The notes beneath the pieces were generated by a model. It was not told the origin of the DNA. It made no database searches and worked only from the letters and a program-made list of their open reading frames with translations. DNA of 64,000 nucleotides. Origin: a virus. The number at the start of each line of letters is the position of its first letter. Within the stretch, counting starts at the first letter, position 1. Location: IMG/VR virus record IMGVR_UViG_3300042878_001080, positions 1 through 64,000 of that record. One strand, given 5' to 3'. Positions 33,965-44,200 of this stretch are shown piece after piece. Both the position numbers and the translations under genes were made by a program.

Positions 33965-34103
33965 TCACCGACAATTATTGATTGAGGAATACTTGTATTT
34001 GTCTCAATCAATACACGTTTCATATTCGGATTTTCATTTGATGCCAACATATGTTCGAAAATATTTAATAAACCGATTAATCGATAATAACACACCAGAC
34101 TAG
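33951..34103 (+). CDS. +1-frame extension of the tail chaperone (programmed frameshift product)
   Basis: 50 residues in the +1 frame: DLSSNHRQLLIEEYLYLSQS, IHVSYSDFHLMPTYVRKYLI, NRLIDNNTPD, then TAG at 34101-34103. It has no upstream ATG of its own; the only in-frame ATG is late (residue 31). The segment has the signature of chaperone C-terminal domains (a helix, 'SYxD', 'MPxYVRxYLI'). A slip of one base at TTT TTT C (33944-33950), just before a CGA codon, would join residue 247 of the zero frame to this segment, giving about 297 residues. An independent TTG start at 33978 is the alternative. Confidence 0.68.
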   Translation, partial: DLSSNHRQLLIEEYLYLSQSIHVSYSDFHLMPTYVRKYLINRLIDNNTPD

Positions 34104-34127
34104 TAATTTAAAAACTATGTTTGGTGT
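34092..34127 (+). terminator. Hairpin at the end of the chaperone extension
   Basis: ACACCAGAC (34092-34100) pairs with GTTTGGTGT (34119-34127) with one G-T pair, followed by ATTTATTTATA. It overlaps the stop codon of the +1 extension. It is a possible weak terminator. Confidence 0.4.
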
Positions 34128-34130
34128 ATT

Positions 34131-34138
34131 TATTTATA
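34131..34138 (+). promoter_or_regulatory. TATTTATA motif before the tape measure gene
   Basis: Part of the palindrome TATTTATAAATA, 13 bases before the ATG at 34152. Confidence 0.45.
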
Positions 34139-34151
34139 AATACATTTAATT

Positions 34152-35900
34152 ATGCCGACCCCAATAGACCCAACAACACCCGCAGATAAATCGAGAGGAT
34201 TAGGGGAAACTTTATATTCTAATATTAGTCCTGAAGCAATTGCTAAAGTTGTATTAACACTTGATGCTGCTGCTAGTCAAATGTTACATCAGTTTGGACA
34301 AGGTCAAGCTATGTCCGACATTTTGCGTAAAAGTATGGCAGAATCAGTTACTGATGTTAGAAAACTAGGTGGTGATATTGCGGATGTTCTTAAAACACAA
34401 CAAGAAGCTTCCTTAGCGTTAGGTAGAAATGTTATTTTATCTAATAAAACAACTGAAGATTTATATGCTACGATGAAGGTTACGGGACAATCTGTTAAAG
34501 AGATTGTTAGTAATATGGCAGATGCGGGTATATCATCCGCAAAGGCGACAAATGAAATGTTAAAAGTGGTTAATGTTGCTCGAGAATCTGGTGTAAGTGC
34601 TGTAGCAGTTTCTGAAACGGTTTTAAAAAATATGAATGCTCTTAACAAATATAATTTTGAAGGTGGTGTTGATGGTTTGGCTAAAATGGCGGCACAAGCG
34701 ACATCGTTAAGAATTGATATGTCTCAAACATTAGGGTTTGCTGAAAAAGTGTTTAATCCTGAGGGGGCTATTGAAATTGCTGCTGCGATGCAAAGATTAG
34801 GTGTTTCTCAAAGTTCATTACTTGACCCATTAAAATTAATGGATTTATCTCAAAATGACCCGGCTGAATTACAGAATCAAATTGCTGAAATGAGCAAACA
34901 ATTTGTTCAACTTGGAAAAGACGGACATTTTGAAATTATGCCGGGGGCAAAACGACAACTGAGAGAAATTTCAAGTGCGATGGGTATAGGTTACGACCAA
35001 CTTACCAAAATGGCCTTAGGTAGTGCTGATTTAGATAAAAAAATGAAAGAAATATCTTTTCCATCAGCAACTGAAGACCAAAAGAAAATGATTGCCAATA
35101 TGGCAGAAATGGGTACGGGTGGTGAATATATGGTTAAATTTACTGATAAAGAAGGTACTTCTCAAGAAAAGGCTGTTTCTGAATTAAATAAAGATGATGT
35201 TGCCGCTCTTGAAAAAATGGCTAACACAGCACCAAAATCGATGGAGGAATTGGCTAAAGACCAATTATCAGCAATACAAGATGTTACTGCAGCAATTAAC
35301 AGTTTAGGTGATAGAACAGGTTTAGGGTTAGCTACGAGTAATCTAAGTAGTCAATTATTAAAAGGTGGTAGAAAAATTGGTGAGGCTTTAGGTGAAGTCC
35401 CTGGTAAAAATTTATCGGCGAAAAATATTGGAAAAGGTGCTGATGAAATTATAAATGATTTAAGTTCAGGGGCTAGTTTAAGTGATGTTTTGAGTAAATT
35501 TAAAAATAAATTTATTAATGAATTACATACAGCTTTTGAAAATGTTAATGAACAAATGGCTAAACTAAAAGATGAGGTACCCCTATTCAAGGTGATTAAT
35601 AGTATTAGTACGGGAACCCCAATAGGAAACACTCCAACAAATTCTAGTATACCAAAAGGTAACAATACTACAAATAACTCTCAAACATCAAATAATCCAT
35701 CAAATGTTAATGTAACATTAACTCATAATATTACAGTAACTGCTCCGGTAAATATTGATGGAAAAACAATTGTAGAAGCGTTTAAAAATAATACAGATGT
35801 TTCTCAAGCAGTTGCTCAATCAATTAAAGAAACTTTTACAAATTCTAATTTTGGAATGAATTCAGGTAAAAATGATAAAGTTGGTAATCCATGGAGTTGA
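34152..35900 (+). CDS. Tail tape measure protein (gp29-like)
   Basis: 582 residues, close to T4 gp29 (590). Almost wholly helical and Ala/Met/Lys-rich (VVLTLDAAASQMLHQFGQG, ESVTDVRKLGGDIADVLKTQ, SVSETVLKNMN-type segments), with a Ser/Asn/Thr-rich linker near 500-525 and a short beta end (VNVTLTHNITVTAPVNIDGK). It sets tail length and is guided by the chaperone encoded just upstream. With the usual rule of about 0.15 nm per residue, the tail would be near 87 nm (inference). There are no clear membrane segments. Confidence 0.72.
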   Translation: MPTPIDPTTPADKSRGLGETLYSNISPEAIAKVVLTLDAAASQMLHQFGQGQAMSDILRKSMAESVTDVRKLGGDIADVLKTQQEASLALGRNVILSNKTTEDLYATMKVTGQSVKEIVSNMADAGISSAKATNEMLKVVNVARESGVSAVAVSETVLKNMNALNKYNFEGGVDGLAKMAAQATSLRIDMSQTLGFAEKVFNPEGAIEIAAAMQRLGVSQSSLLDPLKLMDLSQNDPAELQNQIAEMSKQFVQLGKDGHFEIMPGAKRQLREISSAMGIGYDQLTKMALGSADLDKKMKEISFPSATEDQKKMIANMAEMGTGGEYMVKFTDKEGTSQEKAVSELNKDDVAALEKMANTAPKSMEELAKDQLSAIQDVTAAINSLGDRTGLGLATSNLSSQLLKGGRKIGEALGEVPGKNLSAKNIGKGADEIINDLSSGASLSDVLSKFKNKFINELHTAFENVNEQMAKLKDEVPLFKVINSISTGTPIGNTPTNSSIPKGNNTTNNSQTSNNPSNVNVTLTHNITVTAPVNIDGKTIVEAFKNNTDVSQAVAQSIKETFTNSNFGMNSGKNDKVGNPWS

Positions 35901-35924
35901 GTAACTTAAAATGGGTTATTAATC

Positions 35925-35932
35925 TATTTATA
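35925..35932 (+). promoter_or_regulatory. TATTTATA motif before the giant baseplate gene
   Basis: TATTTATAATAAAAGAAA, 16 bases before the ATG at 35949. Confidence 0.5.
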
Positions 35933-35948
35933 ATAAAAGAAAAAAAAT

Positions 35949-38900
35949 ATGTCAAATAGTACATTATCATTTGCTTCATCCTCTTCGTTTAGAGATATTT
36001 TATTGGCAAAAAATTTAGCACCGTATAGTGTTAGTGGTGTATATACACCACCAGCCTCAGATATTGATACGGAAGTGTCTTTAAACAATTTTAATGTTAT
36101 TGATTCACCAAATGATTTAATTACTAATGACCCTTTTGCTCAATTACTATATCCTTTAAATGAATATGGTCCTAATGGTGGTTATGATTTAAATATTAAT
36201 TTTAATGGACCCCCACTTCCAGTAACACCAAATCAAGGTGAATATGGTCCGAATGATACTGTTTTAGATTTAGTCAATGAATTTTTTATTGACGCCGCTT
36301 ATATTGATAACTACTATGGACCTGTTGGTGGTTTTAATGATATGTATGGGGTTACTACTCAGATATTGGGACAACCTATACATCAACCTTATTTACCTAC
36401 AAATTTTGTTCCTTCATCGTATTCACCATATACAATTTTAATGTCTAATAATCCGACTGGTAGTGATGGTTCATTATCTCAGGATTCATATTTGGCTAGA
36501 TTAGGAGCAACATTTTTAAATAAGTTATTTCAAGATAGAATTAATCGAGAAATTTTTATAAATACAGTGGGTCAAGTTAATTTACAATCATTACAAGACC
36601 CTTTTGATGCTAGTTTAATGATTACCGGACAAGAACCGTTAATTTATAAAAATTGGAAGATTACATCACCGGAAAACCCTGTTACTGCCGCCGCTGATTT
36701 ATTAACAAGATTGGCGGGGGCTTATTGGCCGGTATCTTTAATTCCTGGAGATTATTTTACCGATAACACAAGAAATGGACAAACACAACAAACATCAACA
36801 GCATTAAATGTTGTTAATCAATTAACGGGGGGGTTTTTAGGGCCAATATTAAATAGTAAAAGAAATCCTTCTGAGATATTCTTGGCAAACACAGGAAATG
36901 GTCAAAGGTCTGTTTTATTTAGAAATATTAATTATAATCGATATCAACCAAATTACGATAAAAATTATGGCGGTTTATTGGGTGTTGGTCAAGCAATTGT
37001 TAGTTTAATAAACCCATTTAATGGAACTTTAGTGGGTGGTTATTATGTTGGTAGTAGAAGTGCGGAACCTTCATCAATAACATCACCCCCAAATCAAGTT
37101 CCTGTTAATGCTTTTGGACAACAAGAGGATGTTCCGGTATATGGACCATCAGAATTAGGTATTTTATATGAGGGTAATCAAGATACTCTTAAATTTGGAC
37201 TTGCAGCAAAACCATTAAGTGATGGTGGAGGTATTGACGGTCAATTTGTTTGGACATCACCAAAATATAAATCAAATGCTGGTTTTCACGCAACTCCGGG
37301 AGGTGGTTCAGGTTCATTAGATGGTGAGTTTAATTTAATTAGTAGTAATTATACTCGTGATGAATCAACTAATTTTGTGTTTAAATCAACATCTATTTTA
37401 GATGAAACTCAAAGATTAGTTAATTCTGCTGATAACGTTCAAGGTATTTCAAGATTAAAACACGTTGGTAACGCTATCAATCAAGTTAGTAAAGTATTCC
37501 ACGATGGGTATAAAGAAATGACTAAAGGTTCTCAAGTTGTGTCTTATACAGACCAAACAACGGGAGGTGAAGCTGGTATTGAATATTGTAGAGTTTTTAC
37601 AAAAGATACACCATATTACACTTATAATGATTTACAAAAAGTTGATGGTATCACAACAAGTGGAAGACAATTTGCCGGTTCGGTATTAGACAACACATTC
37701 AATTTAAATATTTCACCAACAAGAAATCCGGGTTCAACAAATATAATTGCTGATGGACCTAACGGTATTGGGGGTTATGCTAAAAAATATATGTTCTCAA
37801 TTGAGAATTTGGCTTGGAGAACATCAAGTAAACAGGGTTATACTTATGATGAATTACCTGTTTGTGAAAAAGGACCAAATGGGGGTAGAGTTATGTGGTT
37901 TCCACCATATGATATTAAATTTAATGATAATAGTACAGCTAACTGGACACCAACATCATTTTTAGGAAGACCGGAACCAATATATACATATAAAGATTCT
38001 AATAGAACGGGAACTTTAAGTTGGAAAATAATTGTAGACCATCCATCTGTTATGAATGTTCTTGTTGAAAAACAATTAAAAGGTCAAAATAAAGAAAGAA
38101 TCAATTCTATTATTGATTCATTTTTTGCTGGTTGTGTTAAGTATGATATATATGAATTGGCTAAAAAGTTTAATACGGTACCAACTAAAGATTTATATAC
38201 TTATCAACAGATATTAAATGACCCTAATTTAGATAAAAATACCGCAAAAGAAGTATTCAACAGTAATGGTTCTGTGGGTACAGTAACTAATAGTAGTACA
38301 GCTGGTAATTCTATTCCAAAAACAAATACTGACACATCAGTTGCTCACTTATTGGATGGTTATAAGAATTTAGGGTTTTATTTTGATAATGATATTCCGG
38401 GACCAAACACTAAAAAAAACCCAATTCCTAATTCAACATATAAAGCTGATTATGATAACTACACAAACAGTGTGAATCAAGACCTATATGTTGATATATC
38501 AAGTAAAACTTTTGCAATAGTTAGTACTAATAGAAATGTTAAATCTTTTTTTGATAATGTGGTTATAGATAATTTTAATAAAATTAATAATAGTTTTATT
38601 GAGGATGCTTTTAAAATTTTGAGTGAAAATAAAGGTGTTATTAAAATTTCTTTAGCTAGTTCTGCATCAGCACCGGCACAGGATGATTATAATGTTACAT
38701 TATCTGTTAGAAGAAAAAATTCAGTTATTGAATATTTTAAAAATACTAAATTGGCGAAATTTATTACAGAATCTAAAACATTAATTTTTGAAGGGAATAC
38801 TGACAACGGTGAAATTGAAACAATTTCATTTCCACAAACCTCAAATGGGGTTTTTGGTTCCTCAGTTGATTGCCATCAAGATATTATGTCTCAATCAAAT

Positions 38901-40904
38901 ACAGCTGCGTCTAATAAACAGGCTCAAGTTTATTCAGTTGCTGCAATGGCTTGTAGAAGAGTTATTTTTAAAGATATAAAAGTTACGGATATTCCTTCAG
39001 ATAAACCAGTTGAACCTATAATAAAGGATGAAATCAAACCAACGATATCTGAGCCAATAAAACCAAAAGCAAAAACTACTAGAACAGAAAAAACAATAAA
39101 AGAAGGTATTAGTAAATTAATATTAAGAAGATTACTATCTGAATGTGATTATTTTGATGTTATTAAGAAAGAAGTACCAATGTTATATGATTCTATACAG
39201 GAAAAAATCAAATATTTTAACCCTGCGTTTCACTCTATGACACCTGAAGGATTAAACTCTCGTTTGACGTTTTTAAATCAATGTGTTCGACCTGGTGAAT
39301 CAATTCCTGTTATTGGGGATAAAGGTCAGATAGTAGCTAATGATGCGTTAAACACCTCATTTGGAGCACCACCTGTTTTAGTTTTAAGAATTGGGGATTT
39401 TTATAATGGTAAAATTATACCAAGGTCAATTGGTTTTTCATATGAACCTTTGGTTTTTGATATGAATCCTGAGGGTATTGGAATCCAACCAATGATTGCA
39501 AATGTTACGATGCAATTTGATATGATTGGTGGAATGGGATTAGAAAAACCGGTAGAAGAGTTACAAAACGCTTTATCGTTCAATTATTATGCTAATACTG
39601 AAATTTACGATGAAAGAGCAAAATGGACGGATGATAGTTGGAAAAAGTTAGATAAAGAATATTTCCAATCTTTAATTGATGAACAACCAACATTAACTGT
39701 TGCTCAAGTTGATAATCAACAAACAAATACTGCTGGAGAAACTATTGGACAAATACAAACAACTGTTAATGGTGTTAGTGGTCAAACTGGTGATATAACC
39801 TACATGAAAATTATGGATACTTTATTAGATGTAACTAAAGAGTATTATACTAATATTGTTAATCAAGGTGAGAGTATGACTAAATCATATAATAATGGTA
39901 TTTGGCAATTAATTTCAAAAGAAAGACAATATACTGATGGTATATCTAATTTTAATATTGATAATTTACCACCATCTTTTACTGTAAATATTTTTGGTAA
40001 ATCTGTTTTTGAGAGTAGAATTGATGAATTATTTAATAAAACAATTGAAGATGTTGATAATAATAGTAATTTCATAATTTTAGGATTAATTGCGGAAAAC
40101 TTTAATGATGCAACACTTAGAAGTGTTAAAACAAATTTAAAAACATATTTAACTAATTATAAAACTGATTTTAGTTTAGGTGTTAGTACTATTGTTAGTA
40201 ATGTCGTTCAACAACAAGTTGATATGGTTCAAGTTTTTAGAAAAATTAATTTTGTTACAACATTATCTGATGGTGTTATTATTGATTCAAAACCTAAAAT
40301 ATATAATATTTCCGGTACAACAGAAATTGATAAATCAAGTAAACCGATACCATTAGATACCTATGATGAATTATCAACAGATTATAAATCGGTTTCAAAT
40401 AATTTAAATAAATTTAATCAATATCTTATTGATAAGAGTATTATTTATAATGGATATAACGAACCGGGAGGGTTTAATCCAACATCAACAGTTTTTGAAT
40501 TAACAGATTTGCCAGGTAAAAGATTTTTTATGGTTATGTCTCAAATATTTGATAATAGTGATGATTTTAATACGTTTAAAACGTCAATAATTACTAATGA
40601 TATGGATAAATCAACACCAAATTTATTAAAATCATTTAATAAAATTGTTAATAAATTTCAAGATAAAGTTAAAATAGAATTAAAGGAAGAAGAAAAGTTT
40701 TATAAAACATTTAAAAAGAGTAACGATTATAAAAATTATCTTGTGGTTGAAAACCTTTATAAAAAAGGTAAAACACGTAAATTTAATTATACGACAGAAC
40801 CATCATCAAAGAATGTTGAACAAACTAAAAATTTATTTTTATTATACCAAGGTAAGAATGATGGTGATAAAATAATTTGGACTGATAAAACTCAATTTAA
40901 TTAA
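35949..40904 (+). CDS. Giant baseplate / tail-tube-initiator-like structural protein
   Basis: 1651 residues. Recognisable parts: residues about 610-715 (KKYMFSIENLAWRTSSKQGY, VMWFPPYDIKFND, GRPEPIYTYKDSNRTGTLSW, KIIVDHPSVMNVLVEKQL) follow a pattern seen in baseplate hub and tube-initiator proteins (gp48/gp54 position). Residues about 1125-1220 (GAPPVLVLRIGDFYNGKIIP, IGFSYEPLVFDMNPEGIGIQ) resemble a tube-like beta fold. A Pro/Lys-rich linker lies near 1020-1045. The remainder is Asn/Thr/Ser-rich. It stands between the tape measure and the LysM-like protein, in the baseplate cluster. The T4 counterpart is not certain. Confidence 0.6.
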   Translation: MSNSTLSFASSSSFRDILLAKNLAPYSVSGVYTPPASDIDTEVSLNNFNVIDSPNDLITNDPFAQLLYPLNEYGPNGGYDLNINFNGPPLPVTPNQGEYGPNDTVLDLVNEFFIDAAYIDNYYGPVGGFNDMYGVTTQILGQPIHQPYLPTNFVPSSYSPYTILMSNNPTGSDGSLSQDSYLARLGATFLNKLFQDRINREIFINTVGQVNLQSLQDPFDASLMITGQEPLIYKNWKITSPENPVTAAADLLTRLAGAYWPVSLIPGDYFTDNTRNGQTQQTSTALNVVNQLTGGFLGPILNSKRNPSEIFLANTGNGQRSVLFRNINYNRYQPNYDKNYGGLLGVGQAIVSLINPFNGTLVGGYYVGSRSAEPSSITSPPNQVPVNAFGQQEDVPVYGPSELGILYEGNQDTLKFGLAAKPLSDGGGIDGQFVWTSPKYKSNAGFHATPGGGSGSLDGEFNLISSNYTRDESTNFVFKSTSILDETQRLVNSADNVQGISRLKHVGNAINQVSKVFHDGYKEMTKGSQVVSYTDQTTGGEAGIEYCRVFTKDTPYYTYNDLQKVDGITTSGRQFAGSVLDNTFNLNISPTRNPGSTNIIADGPNGIGGYAKKYMFSIENLAWRTSSKQGYTYDELPVCEKGPNGGRVMWFPPYDIKFNDNSTANWTPTSFLGRPEPIYTYKDSNRTGTLSWKIIVDHPSVMNVLVEKQLKGQNKERINSIIDSFFAGCVKYDIYELAKKFNTVPTKDLYTYQQILNDPNLDKNTAKEVFNSNGSVGTVTNSSTAGNSIPKTNTDTSVAHLLDGYKNLGFYFDNDIPGPNTKKNPIPNSTYKADYDNYTNSVNQDLYVDISSKTFAIVSTNRNVKSFFDNVVIDNFNKINNSFIEDAFKILSENKGVIKISLASSASAPAQDDYNVTLSVRRKNSVIEYFKNTKLAKFITESKTLIFEGNTDNGEIETISFPQTSNGVFGSSVDCHQDIMSQSNTAASNKQAQVYSVAAMACRRVIFKDIKVTDIPSDKPVEPIIKDEIKPTISEPIKPKAKTTRTEKTIKEGISKLILRRLLSECDYFDVIKKEVPMLYDSIQEKIKYFNPAFHSMTPEGLNSRLTFLNQCVRPGESIPVIGDKGQIVANDALNTSFGAPPVLVLRIGDFYNGKIIPRSIGFSYEPLVFDMNPEGIGIQPMIANVTMQFDMIGGMGLEKPVEELQNALSFNYYANTEIYDERAKWTDDSWKKLDKEYFQSLIDEQPTLTVAQVDNQQTNTAGETIGQIQTTVNGVSGQTGDITYMKIMDTLLDVTKEYYTNIVNQGESMTKSYNNGIWQLISKERQYTDGISNFNIDNLPPSFTVNIFGKSVFESRIDELFNKTIEDVDNNSNFIILGLIAENFNDATLRSVKTNLKTYLTNYKTDFSLGVSTIVSNVVQQQVDMVQVFRKINFVTTLSDGVIIDSKPKIYNISGTTEIDKSSKPIPLDTYDELSTDYKSVSNNLNKFNQYLIDKSIIYNGYNEPGGFNPTSTVFELTDLPGKRFFMVMSQIFDNSDDFNTFKTSIITNDMDKSTPNLLKSFNKIVNKFQDKVKIELKEEEKFYKTFKKSNDYKNYLVVENLYKKGKTRKFNYTTEPSSKNVEQTKNLFLLYQGKNDGDKIIWTDKTQFN

Positions 40905-40906
40905 AA

Positions 40907-41233
40907 ATGAATAATAGACAAAATTATAATAGATATAATCAATTTTTATTAAATGGTGAACAAACTATTGTTCCTTATATTTCCGTTTCTAGTAAATCGT
41001 CGGATAAAAGATATATTTATAAAGTTGGTCAATCTAGATTGGATAAAATATCACAACAATATTATGGTACCCCAACTTTTGGTTGGTTAATTCTTGCGGG
41101 AAACCCAATTTTTGGTGGTGATGAATGGTCTATACCGGATGCTGCGATATTAACAATTCCATTTCCTTTAGTATCATCTTTACAAGAATATAAATCTCAA
41201 TTAGATAATCATTTCTATTATTATGGTAGGTAA
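40907..41233 (+). CDS. LysM-like baseplate protein (gp53-like)
   Basis: 108 residues. The core RYIYKVGQSRLDKISQQYYG, TPTFGWLILAGNPIF and IPDAAILTIPFP is a LysM-like fold as found in T4 gp53 and many contractile-tail baseplate proteins that bridge wedges and hub. T4 gp53 is longer (196 residues). It starts two bases after the upstream stop and overlaps the next gene by 11 bases, so all three baseplate genes are translated together. A cell-wall-binding role is possible, but a structural one is more likely. Confidence 0.7.
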   Translation: MNNRQNYNRYNQFLLNGEQTIVPYISVSSKSSDKRYIYKVGQSRLDKISQQYYGTPTFGWLILAGNPIFGGDEWSIPDAAILTIPFPLVSSLQEYKSQLDNHFYYYGR

Positions 41234-44200
41234 CTCTGAAAATATATTGGTCGAATTCGACTACAATAACATTACAATTATTGACCCAAACAAAGTTATT
41301 GATAGTGATAATAAAGTGAAGGATAGATACGTTAAACAAGAGGATTTAGTGATGTACGCTAATCTTGAATGTAATGTCTTACCAAGAACTAAATTAGCTA
41401 TTGGGGTTGCAAATAATGATTCTATTAGAACAGTTTCTATTGCAAAAATTAATTTTTTAAAGCCTGGTGGTAAAGATTATTTAGATAATTCATATACGGA
41501 TGAATTAACGGGTAAAGGTGCTATAAAAGGTGATGGTGTTAATCAACCAACTTTTAAAGGGATAACTAATCCTAATAACAGTGATGATTTTTACATTAAA
41601 CAAACTATTAGTTCAAACGGAAAACCGGGGGCTACGGATAATGGTTTATTGGGGATAACTTCTATTAACATTAGACAAGGGTTAGATTTTATGCCAACAA
41701 TTGATATTAGGTTGGTGGATATTAAAGGTAGGGCGTTATTTGAAGCGGGTGATAATTCTCCATATGCGGCGTTTTTCAATTTACCTTACCCATTATTTCA
41801 TTTAACGATAAAAGGGTATTTTGGTAAGGCGGTTAGATTAGCCTTAATGTTACAAAATTTTACTACAACATATAATGGAAACACAGGTAACTTTGATATT
41901 GATTTAAAGTTTTACACATACAAATATACTGTTTTAGCTGATGTAACGATGGGGGCTTTATTGGCGACACCACATATGTATCAATCAAGATTTAATATTA
42001 GTCAAACTAGTGGTGGTCCAAGTCCAACAACTAAAACAGATAATGTTGTCGTTGAAAGAGGTTATCAAAAAATACGAGAATTATATAGTGAGTATAAATC
42101 AAAAGGTTTAATTGCGGATGATTTCCCTGAAATTACTTTAATGCAGATGAAAGACAGAATTGATAATTTTATTAAAAATGTTCTTGATTCGTTTATTAAA
42201 CAAAACTTGGACCCTTTAACTAATTTAGATACCTATGGTATTCAGTTAAGGGATTATCAAAAAGAAGTTTTTTATACTGTAAAAACTTCATGGTTTAATG
42301 AATTTATGGATACAAGTAATTATTATATCTTAAATAAATTAAATACAAAAGTTTATACATTCAAAAAAGAATTAAACGACCAAAATAAGTCTGACGCAAT
42401 TTCAAAATTGAAGGGGATTATTGATAAGAATAATAAATTACTTAATGAAAACTCTACTTGTGGTACAAACGGTAGTTATGTGATTAATGGTAAAAAAACG
42501 GAATGTAAAATACCTAATGATATTACTTATGAAAAAGTATTTACAATACAAATTAAACCAACGGATATTAATTTAACCGAAACATATAAATTACAAAGAA
42601 AAAATAGTCAAGCAACTCCGGAAGATTTAAAAAAATTCCAAGCGGAATTAGAAAAGACAAATCTTTTTCATAACACATCTGTAACTCTTAAAAATGGTGC
42701 TAAACAAGCTATTTCTGAATATTTTGTATTTGAAGGAACTGGTTCATTTATCGATTTAACTGATAATATGAATAAAAACTTAAAAACCAAAAGAAATGAA
42801 ATTGAAGATGAATTAACAAAGGCTTTATCGGCCTTATTGGAGAATAAGGATAATGGTATTGGTTTTGTACCAACAATTAGAAATGTGTTGGCGGTTGTTT
42901 TTGCAAATGGTGAGGCTTTTTTACGTTTATTGGATGAAGTTCATACTAAAGCTTGGGCTCAAAGAGATACTAAAATTAGAAAAGATGTTATTTTTAATAA
43001 ACAAGTTGCTAATGCAAGTGCTGATAGTAAAGATTCCGGAGATGATAAAAATCAACCGGTATATCCTTGGCCTCAAGTAATAAAAGAAACTCCGGGGGAA
43101 AAAGGTCAGGAAAAATATGAATTAAGATATCCTGGTGATAGTGATATTATTGGAGAAACTAAAGGTTATTTATATGATATTTGGCCTGAAATAGAGTTTG
43201 TTGAAGAATTTATTAGTTCAATGACTCAAAAAACACCACCACCACCACCATCAACAAAATCGTCAAATTCAAAAAAAGACCCTGTAAGAGTTTCAACAAA
43301 TGCTATCGAATTTCCAATTAGTAATGATGTTTATGCTAACAAAGAATTAGTAAAATATTTTTATGAAATTTATGAAAGAACATTATTAACCTCTCAATAT
43401 TCTAAATTAGATAGAACTAATAATTTAACTTCGGAGACTGATAAAGTTTCAAACGTTATTAGTGAAGGTGAATCTATTAATGTGTTAAATAGTTTATCAG
43501 ATAATAATGATGTGGAATTAATTAAAAATTTAAAAGAATATAATTTTACTTCAGTTAAATTTGATAGTGTGTTAAAACATATTTCAAATGAGGGCGTTTC
43601 CCAAAGTTGGCAAAATTATATAAGAGGTATTTTTAATACAGGTTATATTAAAAATGTTGTGGAAAACGCGTCTTTTGAGTTTAAATCTAAAAGTGTTGTT
43701 AATAATTCTGAGTCCCAACCATTAGTTTCTGTTAATAATGAAAAGGATATAATCGAATACATTTCAAATTCTACTACATCAAATCAATTTGATTTAACAG
43801 ATACTTACCCATTTACAGATAAAACTTGGGTTAAGAATAATTTGGCTAATGGGGTTGCAACAGATGAAAAATTAGCATTTAACACAACAAAAACATTATT
43901 ATATAATACTGTTAAAAAAGTTGTTACAAATTTTAGTGATACTCAATCAGAGGATGTTAAAAAACCAATAACTAATTTTGTTTATAAAAATGTAATTGCA
44001 CCAATTGTTGGAAATGATTTAAGAAATTTTTATAGTAGTAGAACATATACGAAACAATTACCAACTGAAGGTGATGTTAAATATTTGAACTATAGTGGGC
44101 TTGTTAGTAGTTATCAAACAACCTCAATGTTTAATACTCCATATTTTATAAATTCAATTCAAGAGGGGGTTCAAAATGTTAAAAATGGTGTTAAATACCC

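Noticed and set aside
33951-33980. A -1 frameshift instead of +1 in the chaperone gene
   Set aside because: The -1 frame after TTTTTT reads into a stop (TGA) within about a dozen codons, and no X-XXY-YYZ heptamer is present.
34304-34648. Minus-strand 114-codon frame in the tape measure gene
   Set aside because: Shadow of a strongly biased helical coding sequence; composition is the mirror of Ala/Lys codons.
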